Assembly: GCF_018736105.1 (NCBI RefSeq)
Contig: NZ_CP076135.1
Coordinates: 3,904,001-3,968,000, forward strand
Length of the DNA stretch: 64,000 bases
Direction of reading: 5' to 3'
From: Bradyrhizobium sediminis
GTDB lineage: Bacteria > Pseudomonadota > Alphaproteobacteria > Rhizobiales > Xanthobacteraceae
Position numbers and translations under genes: made by a program. The notes beneath the pieces are model-generated. The model was not told the origin of the DNA and did no database searches. It saw only the letters and a list, made by a program, of their open reading frames with translations. Position 1 is the first letter of the stretch, and each line of letters starts with the position of its first letter. This document shows, in pieces, positions 27,390 through 36,683 of the stretch.

Positions 27390-28166
27390 CTACCGCAAAG
27401 CAAGCTGAAAAAGCTCATCCTTTTTTGGCGGCTCGGGATAGTTAATGAGGACCGCCCTGTAAGGGCCCTTGAATACAAAAAGGCTGCCCGCAGCCGCACC
27501 GACCACGCCGCACGATGCCACCAGTTCGCCGATATGCGCAAGCGAGCCGGCGCCGCCCAGCAGCGTTACCGGAAGCCTGACGGCCTGCCTGACCGATCGG
27601 GCCAACGCCAGGTCGTAGCCCTTCATCCTACCGTCGTTATCGATGGAATTAACGACGATTTCACCGGCCCCAAGCGACTCGGCCTCCTGCGCCACATCGA
27701 TGACCGGGCGACCGGTACTGCGTGTCCCGTTGTGGGTCCACGCCAGGTCGCTGCCGGTTCGCGGGTCTTTCTTCGCATCGATGACAACGACCACGCTCTG
27801 CCCGCCGATTTCCTGAGCCGCCGCCGAAACAAGCTCGGGTGTTTCGATCGCAGCCGAGCTGATTGCGATCTTCTCGACCCCGAGTCCGATGATCCGCCTG
27901 GCCTGCGCGACGGTCTTGACGCCGCCGCCATAGCACAGAGGCATCCGGCATTCCGCCGCAAGGTTGGCAACCATCTTGAAGTCGGGTTCGACGCCCCGGA
28001 CGGTGGCGTCGATATCGAACACCGCAAGCTCGTCCGCCTGCTTCTCGTTGAATATCTTGACGGCATTGATCGGATCGCCGACGTATTTCGGCTCCTTGAA
28101 TGCGACCGTCTTCACAAGCCCGCCGTCGTGGACCAGGAGACAGGGTATGATTCTCGGCAGCAGCAC
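27390..28166 (-). CDS. HisF-like cyclase subunit of a sugar amidation module (first module)
   Basis: 258 residues from a GTG two bases after the hisH-like stop. A TIM barrel as in imidazole glycerol phosphate synthase HisF: MLLPRIIPCLLVHDGGLVKTV, MPLCYGGGVKTV and NSIDNDGRMKGYDLALA. Location within an O-antigen block beside an N-acetyl sugar amidotransferase gene argues that it is the WbuZ/HisF2 type, providing ammonia with its HisH partner to convert an N-acetyl group to an acetimidoyl group. It is not the histidine-pathway enzyme by context. Confidence 0.88.
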   Translation of the reverse strand: MLLPRIIPCLLVHDGGLVKTVAFKEPKYVGDPINAVKIFNEKQADELAVFDIDATVRGVEPDFKMVANLAAECRMPLCYGGGVKTVAQARRIIGLGVEKIAISSAAIETPELVSAAAQEIGGQSVVVVIDAKKDPRTGSDLAWTHNGTRSTGRPVIDVAQEAESLGAGEIVVNSIDNDGRMKGYDLALARSVRQAVRLPVTLLGGAGSLAHIGELVASCGVVGAAAGSLFVFKGPYRAVLINYPEPPKKDELFQLALR

Positions 28167-28168
28167 GA

Positions 28169-28783
28169 TCAGAGCCCCGCGAAATTTCGCAATAGACGAT
28201 TTCCGAAACTGTGACTCTTTTCGGGATGAAACTGCACGCCGTAGATATTGGACGACTGCACCGCGCAGACGAAATCCGCCCCATAGTTGCAGGTTGCGAG
28301 CGCGTCTTCCCGCCGGTCGCAGTTCATGTAGTACGAATGCAGAAAATAGAATCTTGCGTTGTCATGCAGCTCATCGAACAGCCTGCTTTGCGACAGCGGT
28401 CGCACATCGTTCCAGCCCATGTGCGGCACCGGCATGTCCCTCATGGCCTCGGTCGACTTGAAGGCCCTGACTTCGCCGTCGATCCAGCCGAGGCCCGGCA
28501 GACTTCCTTCTTCGCTGGAGCGCGCCAAGATCTGCATGCCGACACACACCCCGATCACGGGCACCTTGTCCCCAAGCACCATATCGTCGAGCGCACCGCG
28601 CATCCCCGACTCCTGAAGAAGCCGCATCGCATGATCGAAATGTCCGACGCCCGGAAGGATCAGCTTCGACGCCCCCTTCAGGTCGCCGGCCGTCCTGGCG
28701 ACCGCCACCTTGATGTTGGCCCGGTTGTAGACGCTCGCAAACGCCGCGATATTGCCGAGCCCGTAATCGACGATGGCAATCAT
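28169..28783 (-). CDS. HisH-like glutamine amidotransferase (first module)
   Basis: 204 residues; its ATG overlaps the wbuX-like stop (ATGA). A class I glutaminase: IVDYGLGNIAAFASVY at the start, LPGVGHFDHAMRLL, VIGVCVGMQILARSSEEG with the nucleophile Cys, and YGVQFHPEKSHS with the catalytic His-Glu pair. It releases ammonia that the HisF-like partner channels to the amidotransferase. The WbuX-WbuY-WbuZ set in E. coli serves L-FucNAm; the UDP-L-FucNAc genes just downstream fit that use. Confidence 0.9.
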   Translation of the reverse strand: MIAIVDYGLGNIAAFASVYNRANIKVAVARTAGDLKGASKLILPGVGHFDHAMRLLQESGMRGALDDMVLGDKVPVIGVCVGMQILARSSEEGSLPGLGWIDGEVRAFKSTEAMRDMPVPHMGWNDVRPLSQSRLFDELHDNARFYFLHSYYMNCDRREDALATCNYGADFVCAVQSSNIYGVQFHPEKSHSFGNRLLRNFAGL

Positions 28784-29928
28784 CGCACCATCATCTTTTG
28801 CACGCCCAGCGCGCGCAGCACCTTGGTCCCGAGATCGATCAGCGGCATGCTCGACTTGTAGTCGCGATAGCTCTTGTTGGGTCCGTTCATCAGCGCGCGG
28901 AGTTCCCCAACGGTAAGGTCGAGCTTGGTTGCGACATACTCGAATTCATGCGCCATCGTCTCCTCATCATAGGCGGGCTGCGCGATCCGCCGCAACGCTT
29001 CATCGCGCGACAGCTGCCCTGTCAAAATCAGGCTTGAAAAATGGGCGCGGCGCTTATCGTAGCCGAATTTGACCGGAAGCCAGTAGCCCTCATAGAAGCG
29101 GGTGAAGCGCGACTCGTAGTGCTTGTGGGCGTATTTCTGCCAGCCGAACCGGTCGGCCAGTTCCTGCATCGCGTCTTCCTTGATGTAGGGAAAGTTGTTG
29201 AGCGGCTTGACGATCCGCATGCCCTTGACGAACCGGTAGTAAAGCTTGTGGGTGAAGATATCGGTCAGCGGGAACGTCTTCAGCGGGCGGGTCCCGAACC
29301 GGGCGTGGATGTCCTTCAACTGCCGCAGGTCGGTGGCGTGATAGTGCCATTCGAGCGGTTCGCGCACGCACTCGGTGGAATAGTTCGCGCCTGTTATGAC
29401 GTATTTGAAGCCGTGGCTGGCAGCGAAATTATACAAGCCGGCGAAGAAGGCATGATCCTGCGGCGTATCGAGATGCGGCACCTGCGCCTTGAAGAAGGCG
29501 AGCTGCAGATCCTTCATCTCCTGCCAGTCGATCACCTCGGTGTGCAGATCGAGATGGAGACCATCGACCATCTTCTCGATGTTATTGACCGATTGCTGCG
29601 AATTCCACCCCGCATCGACGTGGAAAATCAGGGGCCGCAGCCCCAGCTTTTCCTTGGCGAGCAAGGCGACGTATGAACTGTCGACGCCGCCGCTGACGCC
29701 GATGATGCAGTCGTGATCGCGATCGCGCCCCTGGTTGCGGATGGTTTCAGCCACCGCCAGCATCTCGCGCTCGCCGCGCGCATCCGGATGCCAGTTCGGC
29801 AGGATGTTCCGATGGTAGTTGTTGCAGTAGTCGCACCAGCCGCGGCTGTCGAAGGTGATGTTAGAGTCCGACGTATCCATGATGCAGCTGGTGCAGATCT
29901 GGTACGCGCGCTTCGAGGAAACATTCAT
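28780..29928 (-). CDS. wbuX: N-acetyl sugar amidotransferase (WbuX/WbpG family, first module)
   Basis: 382 residues from the ATG at 29928; a TTG at 29958 would add ten residues. Two Cys pairs near the start, ICTSCIMD and GWCDYCNNY, form a zinc site. IIGVSGGVDSSYVALL is a PP-loop ATP pyrophosphatase motif for adenylating the acetamido group. ITGANYSTECVREPLEW and YIKEDAMQEL are further family segments. The enzyme builds an amidine on a nucleotide-linked or lipid-linked amino sugar with ammonia from the adjacent hisH/hisF pair. Its likely substrate is L-FucNAc. Confidence 0.9.
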   Translation of the reverse strand: MNVSSKRAYQICTSCIMDTSDSNITFDSRGWCDYCNNYHRNILPNWHPDARGEREMLAVAETIRNQGRDRDHDCIIGVSGGVDSSYVALLAKEKLGLRPLIFHVDAGWNSQQSVNNIEKMVDGLHLDLHTEVIDWQEMKDLQLAFFKAQVPHLDTPQDHAFFAGLYNFAASHGFKYVITGANYSTECVREPLEWHYHATDLRQLKDIHARFGTRPLKTFPLTDIFTHKLYYRFVKGMRIVKPLNNFPYIKEDAMQELADRFGWQKYAHKHYESRFTRFYEGYWLPVKFGYDKRRAHFSSLILTGQLSRDEALRRIAQPAYDEETMAHEFEYVATKLDLTVGELRALMNGPNKSYRDYKSSMPLIDLGTKVLRALGVQKMMVR

Positions 29929-29966
29929 GCTGGGCTGACTTCGGTCGATGATGGACAAGGTTGATC

Positions 29967-31190
29967 TCAGGGGCGCGCGCGATTGTTCTGTACAACCCGC
30001 GTGTAGATCGCCAGCAATTTCTTGGCGTTCGCCTCGGGATTGAAGTTCTTTTCCGCCAGTTCCCTGGCGTGGGCGCCCATCCGGCGCACATCTTCGGGGT
30101 GATCGGCAAAATGCATGATCGCCGCAGCAAGCTTTTGCGGATTCCGGCCCGGAATGGCAAGCCCCGTCTCCCCGTCGACGAGCGTATCGGGAAACGGATT
30201 TTCGATCGCGACAATCGACGGAACCGAGGAAAATGCCGCCTCGAACACCGGCCGCCCCGGCGCATCGAAATGCGACGGGAAGGCGATAACGTCGATCCGC
30301 TCATAGACGCGTTGAATGTCGACGGTCGGACCGAGCAAATGAAAGATATCGGAAAGCCCCTCTTCCGCGACCCGCACCGCCAGTTCCTCCTGGACGTTCT
30401 GCGCAAGTCCGGCCGCGGCCAGCAGCCGGGCCTTCAGCCCCCGATCGACGACGGTTACACCGCCGACGATCACATACTCGACGTCGCGGCCGGCCACCCG
30501 CACCAGCTTTGCCGCCTCCAGCAGATCGAACAGCCCCTTCGAATGATGCAGGTTGCCGACGAAGCCGATCTTCAGCGAGGTCGGGCGCAGCGCATCGAGC
30601 TTTGCCTGCATTGCCTCGTCCGGCTGGGCCAGCTTCTTCGGCGTGAACGAATTCTGGATAACGTCCACATTCAGCCATGCAGGCAGGGTCGCTCTGGTTG
30701 TTTCATTGATCGCGATGATCGCGGCTGCGTTCCTGCGCAGCCGTTCGAAGAGCCAGCGGCACCTTATCGACTTGTCGTCCATCCGTGTTGGCGAGCGCAC
30801 ATGAACGACAAGCGCGGCACCGAACAGCCAGCGCGCTATCAGGCCTGGGATGACGCACAGAACCTCGTTGATGTGAATGACGTCGACGGTCTTCCAGCGG
30901 GCCCGCGCCCGCAGCAGCGCCACGATTGTGAAAGGGAAATAGAGGATTTCCCTGATCAGGATCAACCAGCGCACGCCCCGATAATAGCTGTAACGCGTGT
31001 TGTCGAATTTGGTGAGCCCGCGCGTCACCACCATGTCCTTCGCAATTTGCGAATAGAAATCCAGCGCAGTCCCCTGCACCGCGACAAAATACGGATCGAC
31101 CGCGCCGCGCGACAGCGGCCTCACCACCTCGAAAAGGCTGCGCGATGCGCCGCCAAGCGGTCCATCGCTGTCCAGATACAAAACCTTCAT
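29967..31190 (-). CDS. Glycosyltransferase family 4
   Basis: 407 residues from the ATG at 31190. GT-B fold with MKVLYLDSDGPLGGASRSLFEV at the start, a middle part rich in Arg with VVHVRSPTRMDDK, and the donor domain IGFVGNLHHSKGLFDLLEA, EYVIVGGVTVV, and FPSHFDAPGRPVFEAAFSSVP, the last being the E-x7-E like motif. It presumably adds one residue of the O-unit at the inner face of the membrane. Donor and acceptor are unknown. Confidence 0.87.
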   Translation of the reverse strand: MKVLYLDSDGPLGGASRSLFEVVRPLSRGAVDPYFVAVQGTALDFYSQIAKDMVVTRGLTKFDNTRYSYYRGVRWLILIREILYFPFTIVALLRARARWKTVDVIHINEVLCVIPGLIARWLFGAALVVHVRSPTRMDDKSIRCRWLFERLRRNAAAIIAINETTRATLPAWLNVDVIQNSFTPKKLAQPDEAMQAKLDALRPTSLKIGFVGNLHHSKGLFDLLEAAKLVRVAGRDVEYVIVGGVTVVDRGLKARLLAAAGLAQNVQEELAVRVAEEGLSDIFHLLGPTVDIQRVYERIDVIAFPSHFDAPGRPVFEAAFSSVPSIVAIENPFPDTLVDGETGLAIPGRNPQKLAAAIMHFADHPEDVRRMGAHARELAEKNFNPEANAKKLLAIYTRVVQNNRARP

Positions 31191-31264
31191 CAAATTCCCA
31201 TTCGCGTTCGCAACGTCGTCAGTGCCCCCGGTTCCTTGCCCTGAAGCAGCGGCTCGGATCAGGC

Positions 31265-31915
31265 TCAGGAGGCCTGCCGCCTCTCAAGCTTCTTGCCGGG
31301 AACATAACGCAGGATGTCGTCAGGTCCGGGCCGCCTCGATAACTCACTACCGTTCAGAACATAGACGTCGTCGGTATGCCGGCATCGCCACTCGCCGGAT
31401 CCGGAAAGCGGGAGTTCTACCCGTTCGCCGAATGCGCTGACCCAACCCACCTGGCGCGCTGGGGCGCCGAGCATCAACGACCAGTCCTTCGCGCTCTTGG
31501 TGAGAACTGCGCCGGCACCCAGAAAGGTCCCGGCGCCGACCGTGATGCCCGGCACCACGGTCGAGTTTGCACCGAGGGTCGCCCCTGTCTTGACAAGCGT
31601 TCGTTGGAAAATCTCCCGCCTGTTAACGGCCGCGCGCGGAAACGAGATATGCGTGAACACCATGAATGGGGCGCAGAACACGAAATCCTCGAGCTCGACA
31701 TGCGAGAACACCGAGACGGAATTTCCGAGCCGGCAGGCGTTTCCCACGACGGCACGGTTTCCGATGTAGGTGTTTTGTCCGAGGTTGCAGTTCTCGCCGA
31801 CGACGGCACCGGCCTCCAGGTGGGAAAAATGCCATACCGAACTGAAGGCGCCGATCTTGGCCCCCGCATCGACTACCGCAGTTGGGTGTATGTAGGTTTC
31901 CGGTTCAAGCCACAT
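31265..31915 (-). CDS. WbpD-like left-handed beta-helix N-acetyltransferase
   Basis: 216 residues from the ATG at 31915; a longer frame upstream lies in the wzy gene and is spurious. Hexapeptide repeats run from TYIHPTAVVDAGAKIGAFS to GAGTFLGAGAVLTKSAK. The end, LMLGAPARQVGWVSAFGERVEL, closely follows WbpD, which acetylates the 3-amino group of UDP-GlcNAc(3NH2)A. In this block it may instead serve the nonulosonate or another amino sugar. A second, shorter acetyltransferase gene lies at 50.7 kb. Confidence 0.85.
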   Translation of the reverse strand: MWLEPETYIHPTAVVDAGAKIGAFSSVWHFSHLEAGAVVGENCNLGQNTYIGNRAVVGNACRLGNSVSVFSHVELEDFVFCAPFMVFTHISFPRAAVNRREIFQRTLVKTGATLGANSTVVPGITVGAGTFLGAGAVLTKSAKDWSLMLGAPARQVGWVSAFGERVELPLSGSGEWRCRHTDDVYVLNGSELSRRPGPDDILRYVPGKKLERRQAS

Positions 31916-31926
31916 CGCTGTTTCTT

Positions 31927-33240
31927 CTACGCTGCATATTTCGGTGGGATTGCCGGCGCTGCCAGCGACACGACAGAACCTGTTTGGTCGTCGAGGAAGC
32001 CGTTCGAGCCTCTTGTTATTGGCAGCAACAGCAATGCGAACATGCCGTCGGTTGGATGAAAAATGCCACCCCAGTTCATCATGAGGATGAACACGGCGGG
32101 AAAGCATGCGCAAGCCCAACGATCACCACGAAAGGCCAATCTCCGCAATTGCTGTATGAGATACAAGGTAAACAGCAGACCGGCGATGCCATAGCTCGCC
32201 AGCAGCCTTGTCGGAAGAGATTCCGAGCCAATCGTCGCCAGCGGCGGACCTGATGCATCAAGCATCGACTGATAGAACTCGGGCGAGCCCCACCCCATCC
32301 ATGCCGGACTTGAGTAAAGAAGCTGCAAATGGGCCTTCCACAACCATGGCCGATACAATTGGTAGAGAATGTCATTGACCGATAAATTGGTCTCGCCGCG
32401 TAAAAGGAACGTCGAAACGAAGACATTGTCCTGCAAGGCATACAAAATATTGGCAGACGAAACGACCGCGACGTTGAAGCCGACCGCGACTGCCAATGCT
32501 ATCCAGAACATCCGGGCAGGTCGCATGGCGCTATTGCGACAAAAGAAAAAGTACAACACGAGGTAGACCAATCCCGCAATCAACGCCGCGCGCACAAAAC
32601 AGAGTACAAAAAAATAGGTCGCGATAGCGAGAACAACTGGATGCCTTCTCGCCCGCTCCTTGCTGTGGGTGAGCACGACCAGCATCACCAAAGAAAGTGC
32701 GCCGGTGTACGCAATGTTGGGAAAGAATGATACCCGCCAAAGGCCATAGACGGGATCTGAGTAACCGGGGATCAAACCATAACGATTGAAATTGGAAAAA
32801 GCCGAAACCGACAAACCAACGACAAGCAAGAGCAAATAGAGGCGCGTCAGGTCCTGCACGTTGATTGCGGCGCGATCTGTGGAAATCCACGTCAGTGCCA
32901 GTACGGTAGCGCAGAGCTGAACGGTTGCCCTCGCATCTCCCATTGCAGCATGCCAGCCGCCGGCCCAGAGTAGGAGGATCAGCAGGAGCTTACCGCGCCC
33001 AAACAGCGTCCTCACAATGTCCGGCAGTCCCAACAGGGGGAAAACTACCGCGGGCACAACAACAAGCCAGTATTGCAAAGAGCCTCGCACAAAGCTTTCG
33101 GTCTGCGAGAGCGACATGGTTACGAGCAGGGAGAAGGTCACGAATGCCAGCATCGGCCAATGCCGCTGACTCGGCACCCACGGACTGGCAACCGCATACG
33201 AACCGCTGGAAGGCACGGGAGACCTCACGGAATCGAGCAT
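31927..33240 (-). CDS. Wzy-like O-antigen polymerase, multi-spanning membrane protein
   Basis: 437 residues with about ten to twelve predicted spans, typical of O-antigen polymerases, which are too divergent for motif recognition. There is a large loop after FVSTFLLRGETNLSVNDILYQ (near residue 290), with GWGSPEFYQSML, and basic residues on cytoplasmic ends. Wzy joins repeat units in the periplasm. Its neighbours (flippase, glycosyltransferases, Wzz) all belong to a Wzx/Wzy system. The start overlaps the previous gene by 16 bases. Confidence 0.75.
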   Translation of the reverse strand: MLDSVRSPVPSSGSYAVASPWVPSQRHWPMLAFVTFSLLVTMSLSQTESFVRGSLQYWLVVVPAVVFPLLGLPDIVRTLFGRGKLLLILLLWAGGWHAAMGDARATVQLCATVLALTWISTDRAAINVQDLTRLYLLLLVVGLSVSAFSNFNRYGLIPGYSDPVYGLWRVSFFPNIAYTGALSLVMLVVLTHSKERARRHPVVLAIATYFFVLCFVRAALIAGLVYLVLYFFFCRNSAMRPARMFWIALAVAVGFNVAVVSSANILYALQDNVFVSTFLLRGETNLSVNDILYQLYRPWLWKAHLQLLYSSPAWMGWGSPEFYQSMLDASGPPLATIGSESLPTRLLASYGIAGLLFTLYLIQQLRRLAFRGDRWACACFPAVFILMMNWGGIFHPTDGMFALLLLPITRGSNGFLDDQTGSVVSLAAPAIPPKYAA

Positions 33241-34667
33241 TCGGCGGACGCCTTGCCGGTCACGGCAGAGTTCGGCAGCAGGGCCGTCAGGTTATCGACA
33301 TAGCCGGGAGCGGCAAAGCGATCCGCATGCGCAGGATCAAACGGAGGCGGACTTGTTGCGACATTCCAGACATCCAGTTGATCACGGGCCAGAAAAAACC
33401 ACCTGTCATCAACCGTGCCCGATATCAGCTCATGCCCAGAAAGCGGAATGATCATGCTTCTCACGCCGACCGCAGTGGCATCGAAATGACAAGCAGACGC
33501 TATAGTCAGATGCAAATCGCTTTCCGCCAGCAATTCGAATACATTGGGTTGTCCGGCGCCGGAGACAATCCTGATCCGTTTGTCGGACTGCAGGGGCCGG
33601 AAGGCCGACGAATCGAAATCGTAAACCGGATGGAGCTTGATAGACAAACGCCAGTCGAGCGAGGCCGGCGCACAACGCACCAGATCTTCGATCCAGGCCA
33701 CGAGTCTTGCCGTGTCAAGCCCCTGGGATGTCAGCACAAGATGAACCCCGTGGCCCTTTGTCCTAGCATGGCGCTGCGCACGCGCAGAGTCAGTGACTGC
33801 ATCGCCGACCGCAACGACGTGGTCGCGGCCCTGACGTGTACCGGCCAGTTGCTCGCTCCAATACACGCCGCGAGCCGCCAACACGTCGGGAAGGATGAGT
33901 TCAGCAACCGCCCCCTCGACCCACAGGGGAACCGCATCCGGTTGACTGGCATCGAACACGCCGTGCTGTAGCTCAATATACCGAATGTCATGGCGATGGG
34001 CCGCAAGCCGCAGTCCATATTCCCCGGTATCCGACACCAGAACCGCACGAGGCCTGATCCTGGCCAGCAACATTCCGTATAGTCTTGCTTGCCAGTAGAC
34101 CGTCGACACACGCATCAACAACCAACGGGGATCGACAACCACCTGGAGCTCATCTTTCAGGCCCTCCGCTACAAACTTGCAGAACGACATTGCATCGGCC
34201 GGAAAGAGGCGGCCAAGAACACTTCCCCAGAATGTGAATACGATGGGATTGAGATCGGCAGGCCTCCATGCAGCCGCAGCCTGCACCTCGAAATCCGGAC
34301 TATTTATTTCTTCGAGCTTGACGCACGAATAGCCCCGACGCAGCAAACTGTCGAAATACACGTCCTCGTAATGGGCGCCCCGCTTCATGCGCAGCGCGGA
34401 TCGGCAGGTCTTGATCAGCAGATCTCTCCGGCCTGGAATGGCGACAAATCTTGCCAAGGTCAGGGTTCCACGGAGAGCTTCAAGGATGCGCGCAAAGGTC
34501 GACTTGCCCGGCTTTGACAGCGGCAGGTCGGCAACCATCCAGTAGACCGGATTCCGCATTACGCGCCATGCCGACCAACCATCCACTCGGTATGAAAAGA
34601 GGTCGTGCTTGCGCTCCAGCGCAAACAACGTCGCGATCTTCGCGGCCCGATCTTCGCCACTCATCAT
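33225..34667 (-). CDS. Capsule/nonulosonate transferase-like GT-B protein
   Basis: 480 residues from the ATG at 34667, which overlaps the preceding stop (ATGA). No membrane span. Two segments are informative: RYIELQHGVFDASQPD near residue 235 and LSIKLHPVYDF near residue 350, followed by ESDLHLTIASACHFDATAVG and IIPLSGHEL. The KxHP motif, an upstream QHG and a downstream Ser/Thr-rich turn recur in bacterial Kdo and sialyl transferases that use CMP donors. I infer a transferase for the CMP-nonulosonate made by this block. A polysaccharide-modifying role is the alternative. Confidence 0.55.
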   Translation of the reverse strand: MMSGEDRAAKIATLFALERKHDLFSYRVDGWSAWRVMRNPVYWMVADLPLSKPGKSTFARILEALRGTLTLARFVAIPGRRDLLIKTCRSALRMKRGAHYEDVYFDSLLRRGYSCVKLEEINSPDFEVQAAAAWRPADLNPIVFTFWGSVLGRLFPADAMSFCKFVAEGLKDELQVVVDPRWLLMRVSTVYWQARLYGMLLARIRPRAVLVSDTGEYGLRLAAHRHDIRYIELQHGVFDASQPDAVPLWVEGAVAELILPDVLAARGVYWSEQLAGTRQGRDHVVAVGDAVTDSARAQRHARTKGHGVHLVLTSQGLDTARLVAWIEDLVRCAPASLDWRLSIKLHPVYDFDSSAFRPLQSDKRIRIVSGAGQPNVFELLAESDLHLTIASACHFDATAVGVRSMIIPLSGHELISGTVDDRWFFLARDQLDVWNVATSPPPFDPAHADRFAAPGYVDNLTALLPNSAVTGKASAECSIP

Positions 34668-35623
34668 GATTGCGGGAATAGTCCGTAAATCCTTGCGCAA
34701 AGGGCCATCGAGCGATGCGCTTCCTCCAGCGTTGCAAGATTTGCGTTCCGCCCCTCCAGAAACCCGATTAGCTGCTCGGCCTGATAGCGCAATCCGGGCT
34801 TGAATTCGGAATCGACGATGTCTGGCACAATGTCCGTAAGACGTCGCTCGCCGCGCCGCTGAATGGCGAGTCTTTCAAGTGGACGCATCTCGGCGCGAAG
34901 ATGGCCGTTCGTCACGGTCACGGACCACGGTCCCGGCGCGTTCCAGGCAGCCTGATATATCCCGATATCGCCACTAGAGAATTGGATCGTCGCGGCAACG
35001 AAACGTGGCGACTCGGGCGTCCATGGAGCGGCATGCGTCACCGACACAACATCTCCGCGCGCCATGAAGCTGAAATAGTCAATGAGATGAATCGAATTGG
35101 CGTACATCCAGTTGCGTACAACCTCTTCAGGCTGGCCCGATGCTCGCGCAGCTTCCTGGTCTTCCTGATCGAGCACAGAGATCAAGCGGGGACCATCGTC
35201 GTTCGCCAGCTCCCGCAACGCCTGCCTCGTGGACGAATAAGAGCGGCGATTGAGAGCGACAAAGGCACGAGCACCGACACGGCGGCCTTGATCGAGAATC
35301 TGCTCCGCTACTTGCAAATCCACCCCAACGGGTTTTTCGAACAAACAAACCCATGGATGTGAAAAACAAGAGGCGGAAACGTCAGGCATCGAGAGCTCAT
35401 TCACCGCAACCACGACTGCGTCTGCCCGAGTCTCGCGATACATTGCATCAATGCTGTCGAAGGCCTTGGTGCCATGGATCGAAGCCAGAACCTCGGCGCG
35501 CGCGCGGGTTCGGCCACAAACCCCCACGATCTTGGTGTTCGGCAGCGACGCCAGTGCTCTCGCGTGCTCTTCGGCCATATAGCCTGCACCGACAATCGCA
35601 ATACCCCAGATTTTCGCGGCCAT
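34664..35623 (-). CDS. Gfo/Idh/MocA family oxidoreductase
   Basis: 319 residues. IAIVGAGYMAEEHARALASLP is the Rossmann start and VCLFEKPVGVDLQVAEQIL has the EKP motif with its catalytic Lys. RSYSSTRQALREL and SIHLIDYFSFMARGDV (with a conserved His) fall in the substrate domain. These enzymes oxidise or reduce sugar hydroxyls with NAD(P). It is the second of two such genes in tandem and is coupled to the candidate transferase gene. The substrate is unknown. Confidence 0.88.
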   Translation of the reverse strand: MAAKIWGIAIVGAGYMAEEHARALASLPNTKIVGVCGRTRARAEVLASIHGTKAFDSIDAMYRETRADAVVVAVNELSMPDVSASCFSHPWVCLFEKPVGVDLQVAEQILDQGRRVGARAFVALNRRSYSSTRQALRELANDDGPRLISVLDQEDQEAARASGQPEEVVRNWMYANSIHLIDYFSFMARGDVVSVTHAAPWTPESPRFVAATIQFSSGDIGIYQAAWNAPGPWSVTVTNGHLRAEMRPLERLAIQRRGERRLTDIVPDIVDSEFKPGLRYQAEQLIGFLEGRNANLATLEEAHRSMALCARIYGLFPQS

Positions 35624-35632
35624 ATTCTCAGC

Positions 35633-36670
35633 TCAAGCCCATTTGAACCGACGACCGCGCGGTAACGCCGGATCAGCCAGCAATATTTCGCGACCGCCGG
35701 CCTCATGGGACACATGGGCTGCAACGCAACAGGCCAAGGCGTGGGCGCCGGCATTTCCATCAGGAAAGGTTTCGCCTTGCAGCATCGCCGACCATAGATC
35801 GACGGTCGGCACGACCACGTCCACTGGCTTGATGGCCTGGGTCCGGACTTCGGCTGACGCACCGTAGCGCGACGTCGCCAAATCGCGGTGTTCGCTCTTT
35901 CGTGCCACCACTCGCATGTCTCCATTGATTTCGTCGACCACAATTTGTCCGTTCCGGCAAATATACGTCACATGGATGCCGCTCCCGGCATTCATCGAGA
36001 AGTCAATAAACATGGAACGGCCGGCCGGGTCTCGCGCCAATAGCCGCCCCGCGCGATCCTCGAACTCCGGACCGCGGGGATTAGCCAGCTGAGCCCGATC
36101 GAACCAGGCCTGGATACCGCTTATCGGGGCATCGCCGAGATAGCGAAACATCTCGAAGTAATGGCAGGCGTTCATGGCCAGGCCAAAGTTCGAGGCTGCG
36201 ACCAAAACGCTCACCAACGGCCCTAGTTCGTCCGAACCAATCAATGCCTTCACCAGCGTGTACTGCTCCATGAAACGCATCTGATGATTGATAGCCAGGA
36301 CCGAACCGCTGCGCTTGCATGCGGTCATCATCTCATCCGCTTCCGCCAACGAAACTGCCATCGGCTTCTCGCACAGGATATGGCGCACGCCGGCTTCGGC
36401 TGCATCGACGACGAGTGGGGCATGCGACGGCGCTGTGGTTGCGACCACGACCGCATCAGGCCGCACGCTGCGCAGCATTTCCGTGCCTTCAGCATAGCAT
36501 TGGGACTCATCGACCCCAAAACGCGTACGAGCCGTCTCGCGCGCCACTTCCGAAGTATCCGCAACGCCGACGATCGTCATGCCAAGTTTGCTAACCGCCT
36601 CCAGATGGCGCAACCCCATTCGTCCTAGTCCAATTACGGCGACCCGTTTACCTGCAGCATGAGCGGACAT
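35633..36670 (-). CDS. Gfo/Idh/MocA family oxidoreductase
   Basis: 345 residues. VAVIGLGRMGLRHLEAV starts the cofactor domain and ILCEKPMAVSLAEADEMM carries the EKP motif. NACHYFEMFRYLGDAPIS, with a conserved His, lies in the C-terminal domain. It shares the fold with the next gene but not close sequence, so the two may act on successive positions or form a hetero-oligomer. Gap to the next gene is 9 bases. Confidence 0.88.
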   Translation of the reverse strand: MSAHAAGKRVAVIGLGRMGLRHLEAVSKLGMTIVGVADTSEVARETARTRFGVDESQCYAEGTEMLRSVRPDAVVVATTAPSHAPLVVDAAEAGVRHILCEKPMAVSLAEADEMMTACKRSGSVLAINHQMRFMEQYTLVKALIGSDELGPLVSVLVAASNFGLAMNACHYFEMFRYLGDAPISGIQAWFDRAQLANPRGPEFEDRAGRLLARDPAGRSMFIDFSMNAGSGIHVTYICRNGQIVVDEINGDMRVVARKSEHRDLATSRYGASAEVRTQAIKPVDVVVPTVDLWSAMLQGETFPDGNAGAHALACCVAAHVSHEAGGREILLADPALPRGRRFKWA

Positions 36671-36683
36671 TGAAGACTATTTC

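Noticed and set aside
33049..33060. A second GCGGTAGT core on the minus strand
   Set aside because: Inside the coding sequence of the wzy-like gene and fully explained by codons; such cores are expected by chance a few times in the window.
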